Shown one piece after another: positions 36,060-50,600 of a stretch of 64,000 bases of DNA. The stretch spans positions 42,299,825-42,363,824 of the forward strand of contig CAXKWD010000005.1 of NCBI GenBank assembly GCA_964059195.1, given 5' to 3'. Made by a program: the position numbers and the translations under genes. The number at the start of each line of letters is the position of its first letter. The first letter of the stretch is position 1. The stretch comes from Ectobius pallidus (taxonomy: Eukaryota; Arthropoda; Insecta; Blattodea; Ectobiidae). The notes beneath the pieces were generated by a model. That model was not told the DNA's origin. It ran no database searches and saw only the letters and a program-made list of their open reading frames with translations.

Positions 36060-36400
36060 TGCTCTAATTTCAAACATAAAGTTGAATATAGTTTGTCTCT
36101 TGGGAGTCAGTGTCTGGGCCAAGGTGTAGGAGCATACACCACAGTTCGGATAAACTTAATAGGATGAGCACAATAAGGAAACAGTGTTCACGAACAGTTG
36201 ATTTGAGATAAGTTAAACAATAGATCAATGCATTTAAGCTTAGGTTGGTTTATGGCTTGAGTAGGTTTATGTTAGATTAGTTCATAGCAGAGAGTGTATA
36301 AATAAGGGATTCAAATATATTTCGTGTGTTCTGTATTGTAAAGGGTTATTCTGTTAAATAAATTGTTATATGTGATATGAAATGCAGAGAGTTTATCAAT
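36060..36400 (+). promoter_or_regulatory. LTR-like promoter and poly(A) signal pair
   Basis: tataaata (36297-36304) is followed 52 bp later by aataaa (36357-36362), the compact spacing seen inside retrotransposon LTRs. The 191-bp array lies just upstream like a U3 enhancer. No flanking duplication or coding region was found, so a solo LTR is only a hypothesis. Confidence 0.35.
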
Positions 36401-36525
36401 TCTCGCGTGGTTCTCGATAGGCCTCCAGGAGTGGGACATGCACGTTTCCTAACCCAGATTACATGAAGAGTAATTCCCCTAGCAAGCGTAATAACCCAAT
36501 ACATAACCCACAAGCAAAGAAAGGG

Positions 36526-36627
36526 TGCCAGCCGGCACAGTTAAGCACAAACCCCTATTGAGTCAAGCATTCAGTAAACCAACCATTAAATAAATAAAGG
36601 TCAAAAAATTAAAGTGCCAGCCGGCAC
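36526..36627. repeat. Two identical small hairpins
   Basis: gtgccagccggcac (GTGCC stem, AGCC loop) occurs twice, near 36526 and 36613, separated by AT-rich sequence. Confidence 0.7.
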
Positions 36628-37089
36628 AATTGTGAGACAATTACTTTCATTTAGTGAATCCCTGAATCATTTCTTGCAGTGAAGTACATGCTAATAATGG
36701 AACATGGTTCATTTCAAGCCGCAGCCCGGCTGTTTTAATACATTGACATACATTTAATTGAAAACTACTCTAGAATTTTTACAGTTAGTTTTAACTATCG
36801 ACAGTGGTCAGAAGTGTGTTTCAGTGTGAATGGTTGGTAGTGGCTGGTGGTGTATTTTCAAAGAGAAAAAGCAGAAACTAGAAGAAGGTAGAAGGTGGGA
36901 ACATTAATTATTCTTTATTCTTTTCTTTAGCTGATATGACAGGAATACTGAATAATATGTAAATTCAAATACAAAGTAAAAAAAAAAAATTACTCAGCTG
37001 ATAAGTTCAATTTTTTTCCATGGAAGAGAAAATGTACATAAGAACTGTGTAATTAAGATTCTTTAGTTTCCCAAGTGTTCAGAATATTA

Positions 37090-37540
37090 TAAATGAAAAC
37101 TCAAAAGGAAAAAATAAACTTCCAATCCTTCACAGAATTGCCTCATGCTATTTCATCCTGACTTCTGTGTGAGATTTAATGATTTCCAGAAGTTTCTTAC
37201 CTCATTGAGACCTATCGAAAATCCCTAATGAATTATAACAGATAAACTGGGTTGTTCATTTTTGGCTCTAATATTAGAAATCTCAAAAATGAACTTATTG
37301 ACCTTCAGCAAGATCCAGAACTTCAGGAGTTTTTTCAAGAAAAATTAACTCAATATAGAGTTTTGGAATGTAGTTCCAGAAAAACAGTTTGAAAACTTAG
37401 TGCCATGTGTATATAAAATATAGTGTCTTTTTGGATGTATGTTGATACATTTGTGAAATTACTTTCTGCAAAATAAAGTTCATATTGCATTTATCTGCAC
37501 TAATGCTGCTGCACGTGACATTGTGTCTATGGCTATTCTG
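37090..37540 (+). pseudogene. Decayed hAT transposase fragment
   Basis: Plus-strand readings in shifting frames resemble the C-terminal half of domesticated-type hAT transposases. HPDFCVRFNDFQKFLTSLRP (about 37159-37218) is followed by a stretch reading NELIDLQQDPELQEFF (about 37288-37335). The order 'R-F-x-DFQ ... ELIDLQ-D--L' is characteristic of the ZBED5/FAM200-like hAT group. Stops and frameshifts are frequent; no ends were found. Confidence 0.5.
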
Positions 37541-38384
37541 CAGTTGTTCAACTTGTGTTAAATTATATGTACCCTTGTGAATATTACTTTACTTATATAC
37601 ATGAGCGATGACCAGGAATATCCCACAGTAATTCAGAGGTTGGTTGCAAACCTTTCAGGCCCAACTCTCGAAAATAGAGGTATAGCTACTTTTCATTTTA
37701 AATTTAGTATCCTCTGGTGAAAGGTGCAAGAAACCCTGTAAGCGCGTACTGTAGATTAAATTGCAGCTTATGGATAGAATTGATGTGTACAAACTGATTC
37801 CAGCTCAGAGGACTTAAATTCATATAACCTTGTGGATATTGTGTGAGATTCCACTTTCATTCTAAATATGTGGGTACGTCTGACAATGGTCCATCAAGTC
37901 AGAAGTAAGAGTACCCCTTAAATCTTTTTTGTATGTATAGCTATGGAAAGTAGTAGTAGGAGAAATAATAATGGCACTAATAATTTAAAACATAAATTAT
38001 TAATTAAAACGAAATCATAACAACAGATGAGTGTACGAGTGCATAAATATGAATGTTACAAACTCTGAAATGTACTGACAACGGAACCGTACGTGTTGTC
38101 ATGTCTAAACCTACCCTCAAATTTTGCACATCGGTAGGTCTTCATTGCACATAGACACATGCCAAAAATTAGCTGTCATATAAACTTTTAGTGGATAAAA
38201 ATTAATTGCAAATCTCGTAAATTCGAAATATGAGTAGTCTCTAACAGCTGTCAGCAGAAGAAGCTGGCGGCCTTCCCTATCTAGCACGTGCTTGGATCGG
38301 CTGTCACAGTGTTCCTGAATCCTGCGTCAGATATACGCCTTGCAGGATCTCTCCCTTTCCCTATCACTACGGGAGGGAATAATA
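37541..38384. other. Stt3A intron, no gene seen
   Basis: AT-rich. The GC-richer end (38260-38384) leads into the 3' end of a minus-strand LINE. Confidence 0.4.
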
Positions 38385-40712
38385 TTATCATCACCATCTT
38401 CAGTGGTGCAACAACTCATTTCTGAGTCTTAGCCTCCTCAAGAAAGTCTTCCATCTGCTGCGGTCCAATGCAACCATTCTCCAGTTCCTTATTCCAAGAG
38501 TTCCGGCATCATTTTCACCTCATTTGCCCAATGCAGTCTTGGTCTTCCTTTCTTTCTTTTACCTGCAGGCTGTATTACCATAACCTTTTTGGGTATTTCA
38601 CTATCTTCTTTTCGAACTACATGACCGGCTCATCTTAATCTATTCAATTTCATGTACTTACTGATTTCAACATCCCTAAAAAGAGCATATAGTTCATGAT
38701 TATATATCGTTTCCTGCAGATGCCATTATCACACACTCTTCTCAATATTTTTCTTTCAAAACATTGGAGAATATACTCATTTGTTTTACTAACAGTCCAT
38801 GTTTCACTGGCATACAACAAACTGGTCTTATGAGTGTCTTATATAATAGGACTTTTATTTACATCAATAAAGACCTATCAGAACAGGAAAGATGCGTCAG
38901 GAGACAGCTAGTACAACAAATGAAAGAATTAAGAAAATCTGGAAAAAAGGTTATCATCCGGAACCTGGAATTGGTGGAGTCAAGCTCGAAGACAAAAGCG
39001 GATTAAGTGACAGCAAACAGGAAAAGCGTCAGCAGATTTGTGAAGAAGGGGCAGCCAGCCTGCGCGTGGACGGGTCGGAAGGAAATGACTCCAGAGTCGT
39101 GACGTCGCTTCGTAGGGGAAAAATAGCTCCTAGACCATCCCAGGTGATGACGCAGACACAATCAGATGACGTAGGAGCGAAGATAACAAGAATGAACGTG
39201 AGAACAACTGAGGATCCATGGACGAAGTTTGATACAGCGAGTGCGGGAAAAGAAAATGCAGACAAAGCAACAGGCATTGGAACGAGAACCAGACGACGTT
39301 TGCAGTCTTTTAACTTGGTTACTAATCGACAATAAGCAGGGAGATCAACAAAAGCAGTCAAAATTATCACAAAGAAATAATTATAGCTTACGTCCTGTTT
39401 CAATAATGGGGAATGATCAGTGTACAACATTCAGTGCAATTAAAGCAGTGTGAACACAGCCCGGAAAAAAGCGCCAGCTAATGCCAATATCGTGTGTAAT
39501 GTAAGGTAACTCGATTCAGTGCGCTATGTTTAAAGACTCGGAGTATTGACAAAAAGGCTAATTTTCAAATATATACGCTATCAGTATGATAAGGTTTATT
39601 TAGAAAACCAGTTCATTGTTTTTGAATCCCATATAAATGCAGATTATTTATTTAGTGATTTTTTATGGCTTAGGCAAGAGTAACAAGAATATAAAATGGT
39701 TACACGATGTGAACAGAAAAAAGACATACGAACTTAGCTTAAGGAAAGCACAGATGAAACTTACGCCATTTATTTTATTTTATTTTTATCTTAAAAAGAA
39801 TTTATGAAGTTTCCTTATGGAATCCAGTTATATTGTTTAGTAGCCCTTTATGCTTACACACACACTTCCACGAAAAATGTGTAAATTGTGTTTTAAGATT
39901 GTCTACCGGTAAAACGACAAACGTCGAATCCGGTAACTCTTTTGTAATTTTTCTTAGTACAATAAATATCATATATCATATCATATCATAATAGGACTTT
40001 CACAGACCTTGAAAGTACATGACTCTTCATATGTTTCAGCAGTCCAAAGTAGCATTTATTGACCACGTTGATTCTCTGTTTAATCTCTTGGGTGACATCA
40101 CTATTCATCTGGACAATAGATCCTAGGTATGTGAACTGACTGTTTCAAATTTGTAGTCTTATGTTAATTTCAGGCTTAGTCAAGTAATTTCTATCAGAAG
40201 TCATGTACTTTTGTTTTCATCTCACTTATAACTAATCCCATTTTTTTTGCATTGCACTCCAGTGAAAGAACTGACATTGCAGAAAATGATCTACCTATTA
40301 TGTCTATATCACCTGCGTATCCAAGCAATTGAACAGATTTGGTCAATACAGTATAATTTCTCTGCAGTCCGGTGTCTCTCACTACTTTCTCTAAGGCTAC
40401 GTTAAACAAGAGGCAAGATAGGGCATCACCTTGATGCAACCCCGAATTACATTGGAATTCATGGCTTAATTCCGTCTGAATTTTCACCTTGCAGTTTACC
40501 CCATCCAGTCTCATTCGTACCAGCCGAACTAATTTCAGGGGGATATAAAGCTCCAGCATTGTCACAATCAGCTGTTCTCTATTTATACTGTCATATGCAG
40601 GCTTGAAGTCTACAAACAGGTGATGAGTATTTGTGTTAAATTTATTTGTTTTCTCGAGTTCCTGCCTCAAAATTTGGTCCAATGTGAAAAATTTGAGGAT
40701 AGGTTTTGACAA
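38385..40712 (-). pseudogene. LINE reverse transcriptase, interrupted
   Basis: Minus-strand non-LTR element, 5'-truncated. The frame 40712-40194 reads FTLDQILRQELEK, LFVDFKPAYDSINREQL (motif A), GLHQGDALSCLLFN (motif B) and LLGYAGDIDIIGRS. In the last block the usual YADD has become YAGD, losing a catalytic Asp. The 3' part resumes at 38842 and below, after an insertion, with YASETWTVSKTNEYILQCFE and ILRRVCDNG, and ends in a (gat)n-like tail at about 38380-38400. The clade is not assigned. It lies in the last Stt3A intron, same strand as the gene. Confidence 0.85.
38856..39987 (+). mobile_element. Retroposon inserted in the LINE, 13-bp target duplication
   Basis: ataataggacttt occurs at 38843-38855 and again at 39988-40000, and removing the interval rejoins the LINE. 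The right end has aataaa (39961-39966) and an (atatc)n tail, so this is a reverse-transcribed insertion on the plus strand. Its start reads YINKDLSEQERCVRRQLVQQ then MKELRKSGKKVIIRNLELV (about 38859-38975), resembling the C-terminal segment of a LINE ORF1. A second frame (38892-39335, 147 codons, rich in R, K, D, T) is open but unrecognised. Confidence 0.8.
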
Positions 40713-41839
40713 GATGGTTCTCTTGTGAGCTTTGAAATTTGTTGCAGCTCTCTGAAAAATATTGTTCCCAATAATTAGGTCTGATTTCTAATGTGTGTGC
40801 TGCTGGTCTATGGTCTATACATCAGTATGCAGAATGTTAGCAAGAAACGGAATCATCCTAAAATATCAGAACATTAAGTCATAATATCTAAATGTACATA
40901 GGCCTATAGACAATTGAACATCAAGAAAATAAATGCAGTTATTGTAGTAATGGTGATAAGAAGGACAAACTAATAGCATTCATTTGATTTTGTATATGTG
41001 GAAACAACACTTTTTTCTTTTTTGCATATGTTTGGCCTGGTCTTTCGGGCAAAAATGCTGCCCCATTAATTCCCCCAAATCAACGTTGGGTTCTTTCGGG
41101 ACACCTGCCCCATCCTTAGGGCCCTGATTTATTGGAGAAATAAAATGGCTGTTTTCGGTGTTAACTTCCTTCTATTTCAGTGGGTATTTCGTGAAATAAA
41201 TTACTTATACTTAGGGATAGTCACATTTCGTTAACCCCCAAAACACGAAATTAGTAATAGAAGTTCAAATTACTGTAATAAATTCGTTTCTGGTGTTTTT
41301 TTATTGAAAATATGTGTTCATTCATTCACGAAGTTTCGCGAAATGTAATAATTTTCGCGAAATACCCGGTTTTCAAGGTTTTATCCCAGTTTTACGCGAA
41401 ATATGGGAAAATGTAAAAGTTCTACTTCAAATAAACTCATATTTGAATGTATTGTTTTTTTCACGATAAATATTTTAATTAAAAATGAGAGCCGTTGATG
41501 AAAACGGGAGTCATCGGCTTGATTTGAAACTCGAAGAAGTCAAGGTCAACTGAAGAAGAGTAGGGACTTTAGAGGAAGGAATTTCTGGCGCCAATAAATC
41601 GCCGGCCGGCGGCGTGATTCACGGCCGAAACAAGTAAACAAGCAAACAAGCGGGCGATCTGTTCTTCCCGTCTTTGTGTTCACCTATAAAAGTTATAACT
41701 GTTCATTATATAATAGAAGAATAATAAAAAAAACTTTAATCATGAATTAAAATAACCTGTAAGTTACGTACTTCAACAATCTCGCGTTTTACGAAGTGGG
41801 TGTTGGAGGCTACAACCTGTAACGTCATGCTTCCCGCCG
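40713..41839. other. Stt3A intron, no gene seen
   Basis: Rich in tttcgcgaaat-type phrases at 41320-41405, similar in flavour to 43340-43385 and to the hAT element at 46610. tagggatag at 41213 may be a hAT end, but no mirror with a target duplication was found. Confidence 0.35.
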
Positions 41840-41945
41840 AATCCCGCGGGAAAGAGACGGAAGTAGGATTCCCGGGGAATCCCGCGTGAAAGAGACGGAA
41901 GTAGAATTCCCGGGGAATCCCGCGTGAAAGAGACGGAATTAGGAA
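41840..41945. repeat. 38-bp tandem repeat, three units
   Basis: aatcccgcg(g/t)gaaagagacg, gaagtag(g/a)attcccgggg starts at 41840, 41878 and 41916 (last unit partial). It is GC-rich in an AT-rich intron. Confidence 0.9.
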
Positions 41946-44483
<2,538 letters not shown>

Positions 44484-45145
44484 GAGGGATGGGATATTGA
44501 TATTATCGGAATATCAATATTTTGTTTTCGATATCTGATATCGCTATTACTCTGTGATAATATGGATTTCCTCGATTCAAGAAGAATAAATGGAGGGTGA
44601 GAGGGATTTAAACAAAAATACACTATTATAACATTTTTTTATGAAAATGGGCAAAATCATCGTTTTAGGCAATGTATGATAAAATTAATAAACCAGAAAC
44701 ACAAATATGGCATATTCAAATCACAGCTAACAATGGTTAATTACACTTATTTTCAGCATTTCTGATCGTCAATTTGAGTTTTGCTGCCACAAGGGAATCT
44801 CAGTTGCACTTATTCATCAGAAGTAACAAGAAGAAGCAGTGATGACAAACCATTTTCTAAATCGCTATAGGGTATAAATTTGCATTAAATGACAGAAGAT
44901 TTGTCACAGTTCATGGATGCGCACAATGTCTGTTTCCATATGTCGTGCAGTGAAACTGTCAATGTGTGCATGCGTGAACTATGTGTTAACGGTTTCTGAG
45001 TGCTGCAGAAACAACTTATTGTCTTTGTAAAACTTTCAGTATTATCGAATATCAATATTTTCTTTACCAATATAATACTGATATCAATATTAGTAACCGA
45101 TATTCATATCGATATGAATATTTTGCTTCTGATATCCCATTTCTA
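44484..45145. mobile_element. hAT-type MITE, 662 bp
   Basis: The ends gagggatgggatat and atatcccatttcta are flanked by perfect 8-bp duplications, ctctgtac (44476-44483, 45146-45153). Subterminal regions are packed with atatcgat/gatatcaatat repeats. No transposase frame. Confidence 0.85.
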
Positions 45146-45557
45146 CTCTGTACAGCTCAAGTCAAATACTATATACAGTTAAAATGTAATAAAATCTAAA
45201 ACCTTATACTACTAGTGGATGTATTCTTTGATAAAATAATAGATTGAAAAGTCTAAAAACTATCGCTCCAATATCATATTATAAACACAATAAAATCTAA
45301 AGTCTCGGCAAGTTACCAGTAGATGAATTCTAATATATACAATATGTTAAAACCAGTCATTTGAGGTGGCCATGACCGTTTGCTACAAGCTTCATTATGT
45401 GTATCTTATTTTAGGATAATTATATTGGTTTCCTTCCGAGGATTTGCTGGACTGTGTAAATTATCTTCCAGTGAGATCTTCAGGGTTTCTTGATAGTGAT
45501 AGTGACATCTCTTGTGCTGTATTAAGCCTCTGAAATATGAAATATTGAAAATGGAAA
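45146..45557. other. No feature seen
   Basis: Two diverged copies of an aataaaatctaaa phrase near 45188 and 45289. No exon. Confidence 0.4.
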
Positions 45558-46600
45558 TTGGTTTATGTTAGCACTCATTCACATATTCTCGAAAGTCTCC
45601 AAAACACTCTAGAAATCATGGAGAACTGGTGTATTGCACATAAGTTAGTAATGGCAGCAAAAAAATCTGCACTGATGCCCATGTACATACGTAAGAAAGA
45701 CGAATATTCACGTCATCACACGGCCACTACAAGGGGAATAAAGGTTGTATCTAAACTAAAATATCTAGGAGTTATGCTGGACAGCAAAATGGACTTTTAC
45801 CCACATGCACAATTCCTGGAGAATAAAATACTAAGAATTCGCAACAACCTAATCCGCAGCTCGAAAACAACATGTAGCCTCTCCTATCATAATCTCTTGA
45901 CAATTTATAAGTATGCTATCCTCCCGGTTGTTGCAGCAGAGACCTGGTACAACTCAGTTTCCAAAAGAGCTAGCCTCAAAATACAGAGGATTCAAAGATC
46001 CTTTCTCATAATGACTATTAAAGCATACAAAACCATTTCTAACGAAGCTCTAAAAGTTATTGCAGGGGTAATTCCAATAAATCTAGCAATCCTCCTTAGT
46101 AATGACATAAAAGCCATTACTAGAGGGCTACCAACAAACGCAATCATTCCTGAACTCAAAAACACAGAAAACCACACCAGATGTCTTGACATACATCCAA
46201 AAGAAAACCACATAACAATAGATAATGAAGGTACAACTAGCGAGGCAGAAATTCATGTATACATCGACGGCTCAAAAACGGACAACCATGTCGGAACCGG
46301 AGTTGTGGCTATAAAGGAAGACAAAGAAATCTATATGGAAGCGCTCAAACTAGCCAAAGAATGCTCGGTGTTTCAAGTCAAACTCCTGGGAATTAGCACG
46401 GCAGTGGACTGGATTAAGCGGCGTGGAAAGGAGTATAAATCCTACACCATCCATGGAGACTCCAAAGCGGCACTCTTTTCAATTTCCAACAAAACCACCA
46501 CCCAACAGATAGCAGCCAACATTCTTTCTCGCTATGTTTTTTATATGGACTGGCTAGCAAGCAGAGGGCCCATATTTAGGCCACAAGGCAGGGGTTCAAT
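45558..46600 (+). pseudogene. LINE ORF2 C-terminal part with RNase H
   Basis: Open frame of about 350 codons. It starts just after where the YADD motif would be: ESLQNTLEIMENWCIAHKLV, then SKLKYLGVMLDSKMDF (connection), followed by KIQRIQRSFLIMTIKAYKTI. An RNase H domain follows, with AEIHVYIDGSKTDNHVGTGV (catalytic D of DGS) and IHGDSKAALFSI. This order is that of I/R1-type insect LINEs that carry RNase H. It is 5'-truncated and its 3' side is cut by a hAT insertion at 46610. The frame is intact within, so the copy may be fairly young. Confidence 0.88.
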
Positions 46601-46609
46601 ACGTATAGG

Positions 46610-48083
46610 TAGGGATAGGAATTTTTCGCGATTGCGAATTTAACGATTTTTATTAAGAACTGTATTAGGAATGATAACTAGCTTCAACACACACAACAGT
46701 ACCCTGAAAAATGCTTTTTGAACTCGCAAATTGATGCGAATTTCGCATGAAAGTGTGAATTTTGCATGAAAATGCGATTTTGGCGCGAATTTTTACTTTA
46801 AAATGCGATTTTGGCACGAATTTTTACTTTTTTTTACGAGAAAGAGGCCAAAAACGAAAATTATTGAAAACTAGCTGAACGCTAAAGTACCGTATTTATC
46901 TTAATATAAGTCGCACTTTTTCCTAGATTAAGCCCAGCAAAATGAGCCTGCGGCTTAAAATCGCGCACAAGTGTTTTTAGGCAGTAATTGTAAAATTGAG
47001 CACAATATAGCCGGCTGATCCATCGTAGCTGGTTCCCCTCCTCCAAGCACCACCATCTATCAATTATCTCAAATCTCCAGCACTATCGATATATTAATCG
47101 ATTTAACATCGAAAATGTATCAATTTTAATCAAAGCATCGTAAAAATGCATAAGCAAGTGATGTTTTGCGTATTTTGGGCATTTTTGATAGCGGTATTAC
47201 AGAATATGCATGTATTATGAGCTGTTCAGAAGTAAAAAAATGCCGTAAAGTATGGGAAGGTAAATAAAGGCAATTTTGAACTGTTAGTAACTGAAAGTGC
47301 AGTTATGAAGAATAGAAAAATCGCATGAAATTCAACACTGAAAGTCATATGAAGTGTAAAGTACTGATTTCTGTTTTCTTTTTCATCAGTTTTATTTAAT
47401 TATAATAAATAAAATTAGAATATCTTAACTTAAGTCAGCTGATACTTTATTTTTCTTATTTCAGGCCTATTTTGGCTAAGAAATGTGTTACTTTAATATT
47501 ATGAATATGAGGCAATTTATTTTTTCACTTTGGGGTTAATTTAATTATTTTTACTTTACTTTATTGCTAAAAAGCCAGGTGTGGCTTAAATTCAGGGGTG
47601 GCTTATATTCGGATAGGTATGGTACCTTCATATTGTGTTTTTACAACCTATTTGGACTTTTACCGCAAGACGTCACGATCGACCTTCAGTATGAAAAATA
47701 ACTTTGTATTGTATTTTTACAAGCTCTATCAATTATTAGGATTAGTATTAGTATGACGTATTTAGTTCTCTTTAGAGTTTGGCATCGTTTTGGTTTTGTT
47801 TTATGATAAGACCTCACATGATTGTCATGATTGTTGCTGTGAAAATTGTCGAATAGTAAATTAGTAAGGCCTCAAGATGCTAAATAACAAACTAAGCACA
47901 ATGGATAGGGCTTTCCAATATCAGAAAGATGAATTTTATTCCATTGTTCACATAAAAGGTATGCTTTCCCGTGAATCTGCTATAGTTTTGAAAGTACCGA
48001 AAAGTTCAATTGAACCCACCGAATTTCACATTTCAAAGTACTGGTTTCTTCGGTTTGAAAACACCGAAAAATTCCTATCTCTA
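46610..48083. mobile_element. hAT-type element, 1.47 kb, inserted in the LINE
   Basis: The ends tagggataggaatttttcg and cgaaaaattcctatctcta are flanked by perfect 8-bp duplications, cgtatagg (46602-46609 and 48084-48091). Subterminal gcgaatttcgcat-type repeats occur at 46725-46830. Near the right end an open frame from 47877 reads MDRAFQYQKDEFYSIVHIKG, possibly a piece of a lost transposase. The element truncates the LINE reading frame. Confidence 0.87.
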
Positions 48084-48091
48084 CGTATAGG

Positions 48092-48689
48092 GTTTTGTTC
48101 CCTCTCAAAGTTAATGAAATAAAATTAAAATTTGTGTTTGTATGAATGTAGTTTAAAATTCTAAACTTAATATAAACGAGAAAGGAATTCCTTTTGTACA
48201 TAATTTTATTAATTAGAGACAGAATATTTAATATATTAGTATAATGAAAGCTATAAATGTGTGCCGGCACATCTCAGTATTTATTTTCAATTTTTCATGC
48301 CACAGCTATAAATGAAATTTATTTATACCTCCCAATCAAATATTTAATTTAATTACATTAGGGTCAAGTTTATCTGTGCTTCCATTTTATTTATATTAAA
48401 GCTTCCAGATATATCTTTGTATAAGTCTGGAAGTTTTCAATGAACCTAAGGGTTTTCCTCCTGTATTCATCTTTGGGTTGGGCTCAGTATAGATCAAACA
48501 TATCCTCGGGTGGGACCTTTGATATCTTCACCTTCGCTTGGGGGGTGTTCTGCATGTAAGAAATGAAGTCCGCTGCTCCAAAAGGAAGTCTGGTGTAACT
48601 GCGAGTCTGGTTGGCTACTGAGTTATATTGTTGTCAAAAGGTAACCAAGTAAGTGAACTAAGGGGTTTAGGAAGCTTATGGGTTCAGGC
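48092..48689. other. No feature seen
   Basis: AT-rich sequence; a small inverted repeat (aagcttccagatat / tctggaagtttt) lies near 48405-48437. Confidence 0.4.
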
Positions 48690-48873
48690 TTCAGAAATGG
48701 CAGATTTCCAATCCAAGCAATAAAATGTCTTCAGGACAATATAGACTGTACACTATTGATACCAAGACAAAAACTGCATGCCATATTTATAGATTATGCT
48801 AAACCTCCTGAGCCCACTTCTTTTCATCATTGGAACGACTGATATAGTGCAGACTGTAGTTTCTAAAGGGGTA

Positions 48874-48944
<71 letters not shown>

Positions 48945-49210
48945 GACGACATGGCCCTGACATCAACATCAAAAGAGGAGCTCCAGGCAGCGTTCGACAG
49001 GCTGGCCTTATGGGCAGAGAGAAATAAACTTCAGGTTAACAAAGAAAAGACATGAGTTTTAGGAAAAGAGGACAACAAATATTGTTTCACTCTAAACAGA
49101 GACCTCCAAAGCAGTTACACTCTTTAAATGTCTTGGTATGACCTTCCAAACCCATGGTTTTAGATTTTATCAAATTTTAACTGCATACATTTGACTACAG
49201 CGTACAGAGC
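48690..49210 (+). pseudogene. LINE reverse transcriptase fragment split by (TA)n
   Basis: Before the microsatellite, QAIKCLQDNIDCTLLIPRQ and KLHAIFIDYAK (motif A-like, about 48715-48803) are readable. After it, YADDMALTSTSKEELQAAFD then RLALWAERNKLQVNKEK (motif C with both Asp intact, 48940-49047) is readable. The (TA)n tract at 48879-48941 replaces the motif B region. Confidence 0.75.
48879..48941. repeat. (TA)n microsatellite
   Basis: About 31 uninterrupted TA units, directly abutting the YADD codons of a LINE fragment. Confidence 0.95.
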
Positions 49211-49297
49211 CTGTATATTTTTTGGCCTATTGAGAAAGAATTTTATATATAGCCGAAATATTTATTATAATCTAATTGTTTACAGATATATAATACA

Positions 49298-49888
49298 CTA
49301 GCATATGCCCGCGGCTTCGCCCGCGATAATTATTTCAAAAATTAAAAATTAAGAGCATAATAGTTAAATCATTATATTTATTAACACCTAAATCACGTGG
49401 ACTACATACCACGATTAGATAGCATCGCCTGGTAAAAGCGACCTCAGATTCGAGTTCCTTGGTCCAGAAAACCCCTGTATAGTGAGTTTCGTCCAAATAA
49501 AACAATGTTTGACCATATTAGGGCTTACAACATTCAAGCGATCGCGAAAGTTTAATTTCCAAGGTATGACAAAAATAGACAAAGCCAACTGTAATTGTCA
49601 AACTTCCATTTAATTTCATTCCAAACCCATCTGAAACCCACTGGCAACAATATGTTTTAATGTCAAATGTGATTCGGATTCGATAATTCTGTGTAAGAAG
49701 GGATTAAGTATTCTCAAAAACATTTGATTTTTGGCATTTAAAATCAGAATTTTTCAAAATCCTTTCTTAGTGAGCACCTACATTATGAAACGAAGGTACT
49801 GTCAAAATTCCAAGTCTCTACCTGTTATAGTTTAGGCTCTACGTTGATTCCTGTCAGTCAGGACAAAGCCTTTTATATATATAGAGAT
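49298..49888 (+). mobile_element. Retroposon with catatgcccgcggcttcgcc head
   Basis: actagcatatgcccgcggct followed by tcgcccgcg is a head sequence I recognise from abundant insect retroposons. The segment ends in a (ta)n-ag tail, ttttatatatatagagat, about 590 bp later, as such elements commonly do. No frame is open. The family name is not certain. Confidence 0.45.
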
Positions 49889-50600
49889 TGGTTGTACATT
49901 AATGGCAAGATTTTTGGGTATCTTATTTTATATGAGGGTATACACTACATAATTATTACACAACCCAATAGGAGGGATGGGACATGTCATAGCTACTATT
50001 TTTTCTTTGAAAGTGTTGGACCATTTTGAAATTATGAAATATACAAATGATAGGGTAGGATAACGAACGTATGTATAATGCAGATTATGGGAAATTGATG
50101 TAAGATAGCGTAGGGGGAAGACACCCATAAATATCCACACAACAGCTTCATGCCACTCTAATTAATGGTGGTAGTTGGAAGCATGAAAACGCATATCGCC
50201 ATCCTATAAATCCATCACAGAAGGACATTATTTTCCAAATCTTCCACCAGCTCCATGTGGCATTTTTCTAGAATTTCTGCTTCAAATAATGTCCATTTTG
50301 AGGTAAGAATGGTGTAATAGCCATTCTGCATGCCGGATGATTCACAACTGAATTACCTTCTTTTCTGTGTGTATAACCACACAGGCATCAAATGATGCAT
50401 CCACATACTACAGATGCAACATTCTCCAGTGACATACATCATCTCACAATACCACTGCCTTATTCTGAGGAGAAAAAAATAGTTGCCATTACTTTTGTCC
50501 CATCTCTTGTATGAAAGTTGTGCTACTTCACTATTGATCGAAAATTTTCAACTACGAGCAACCAACATTACTACTCATTCATAAACTGATTGGACTGGCT
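49889..50600. other. No feature seen
   Basis: No supported exon or repeat; it borders a Penelope-like fragment at right. Confidence 0.4.
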
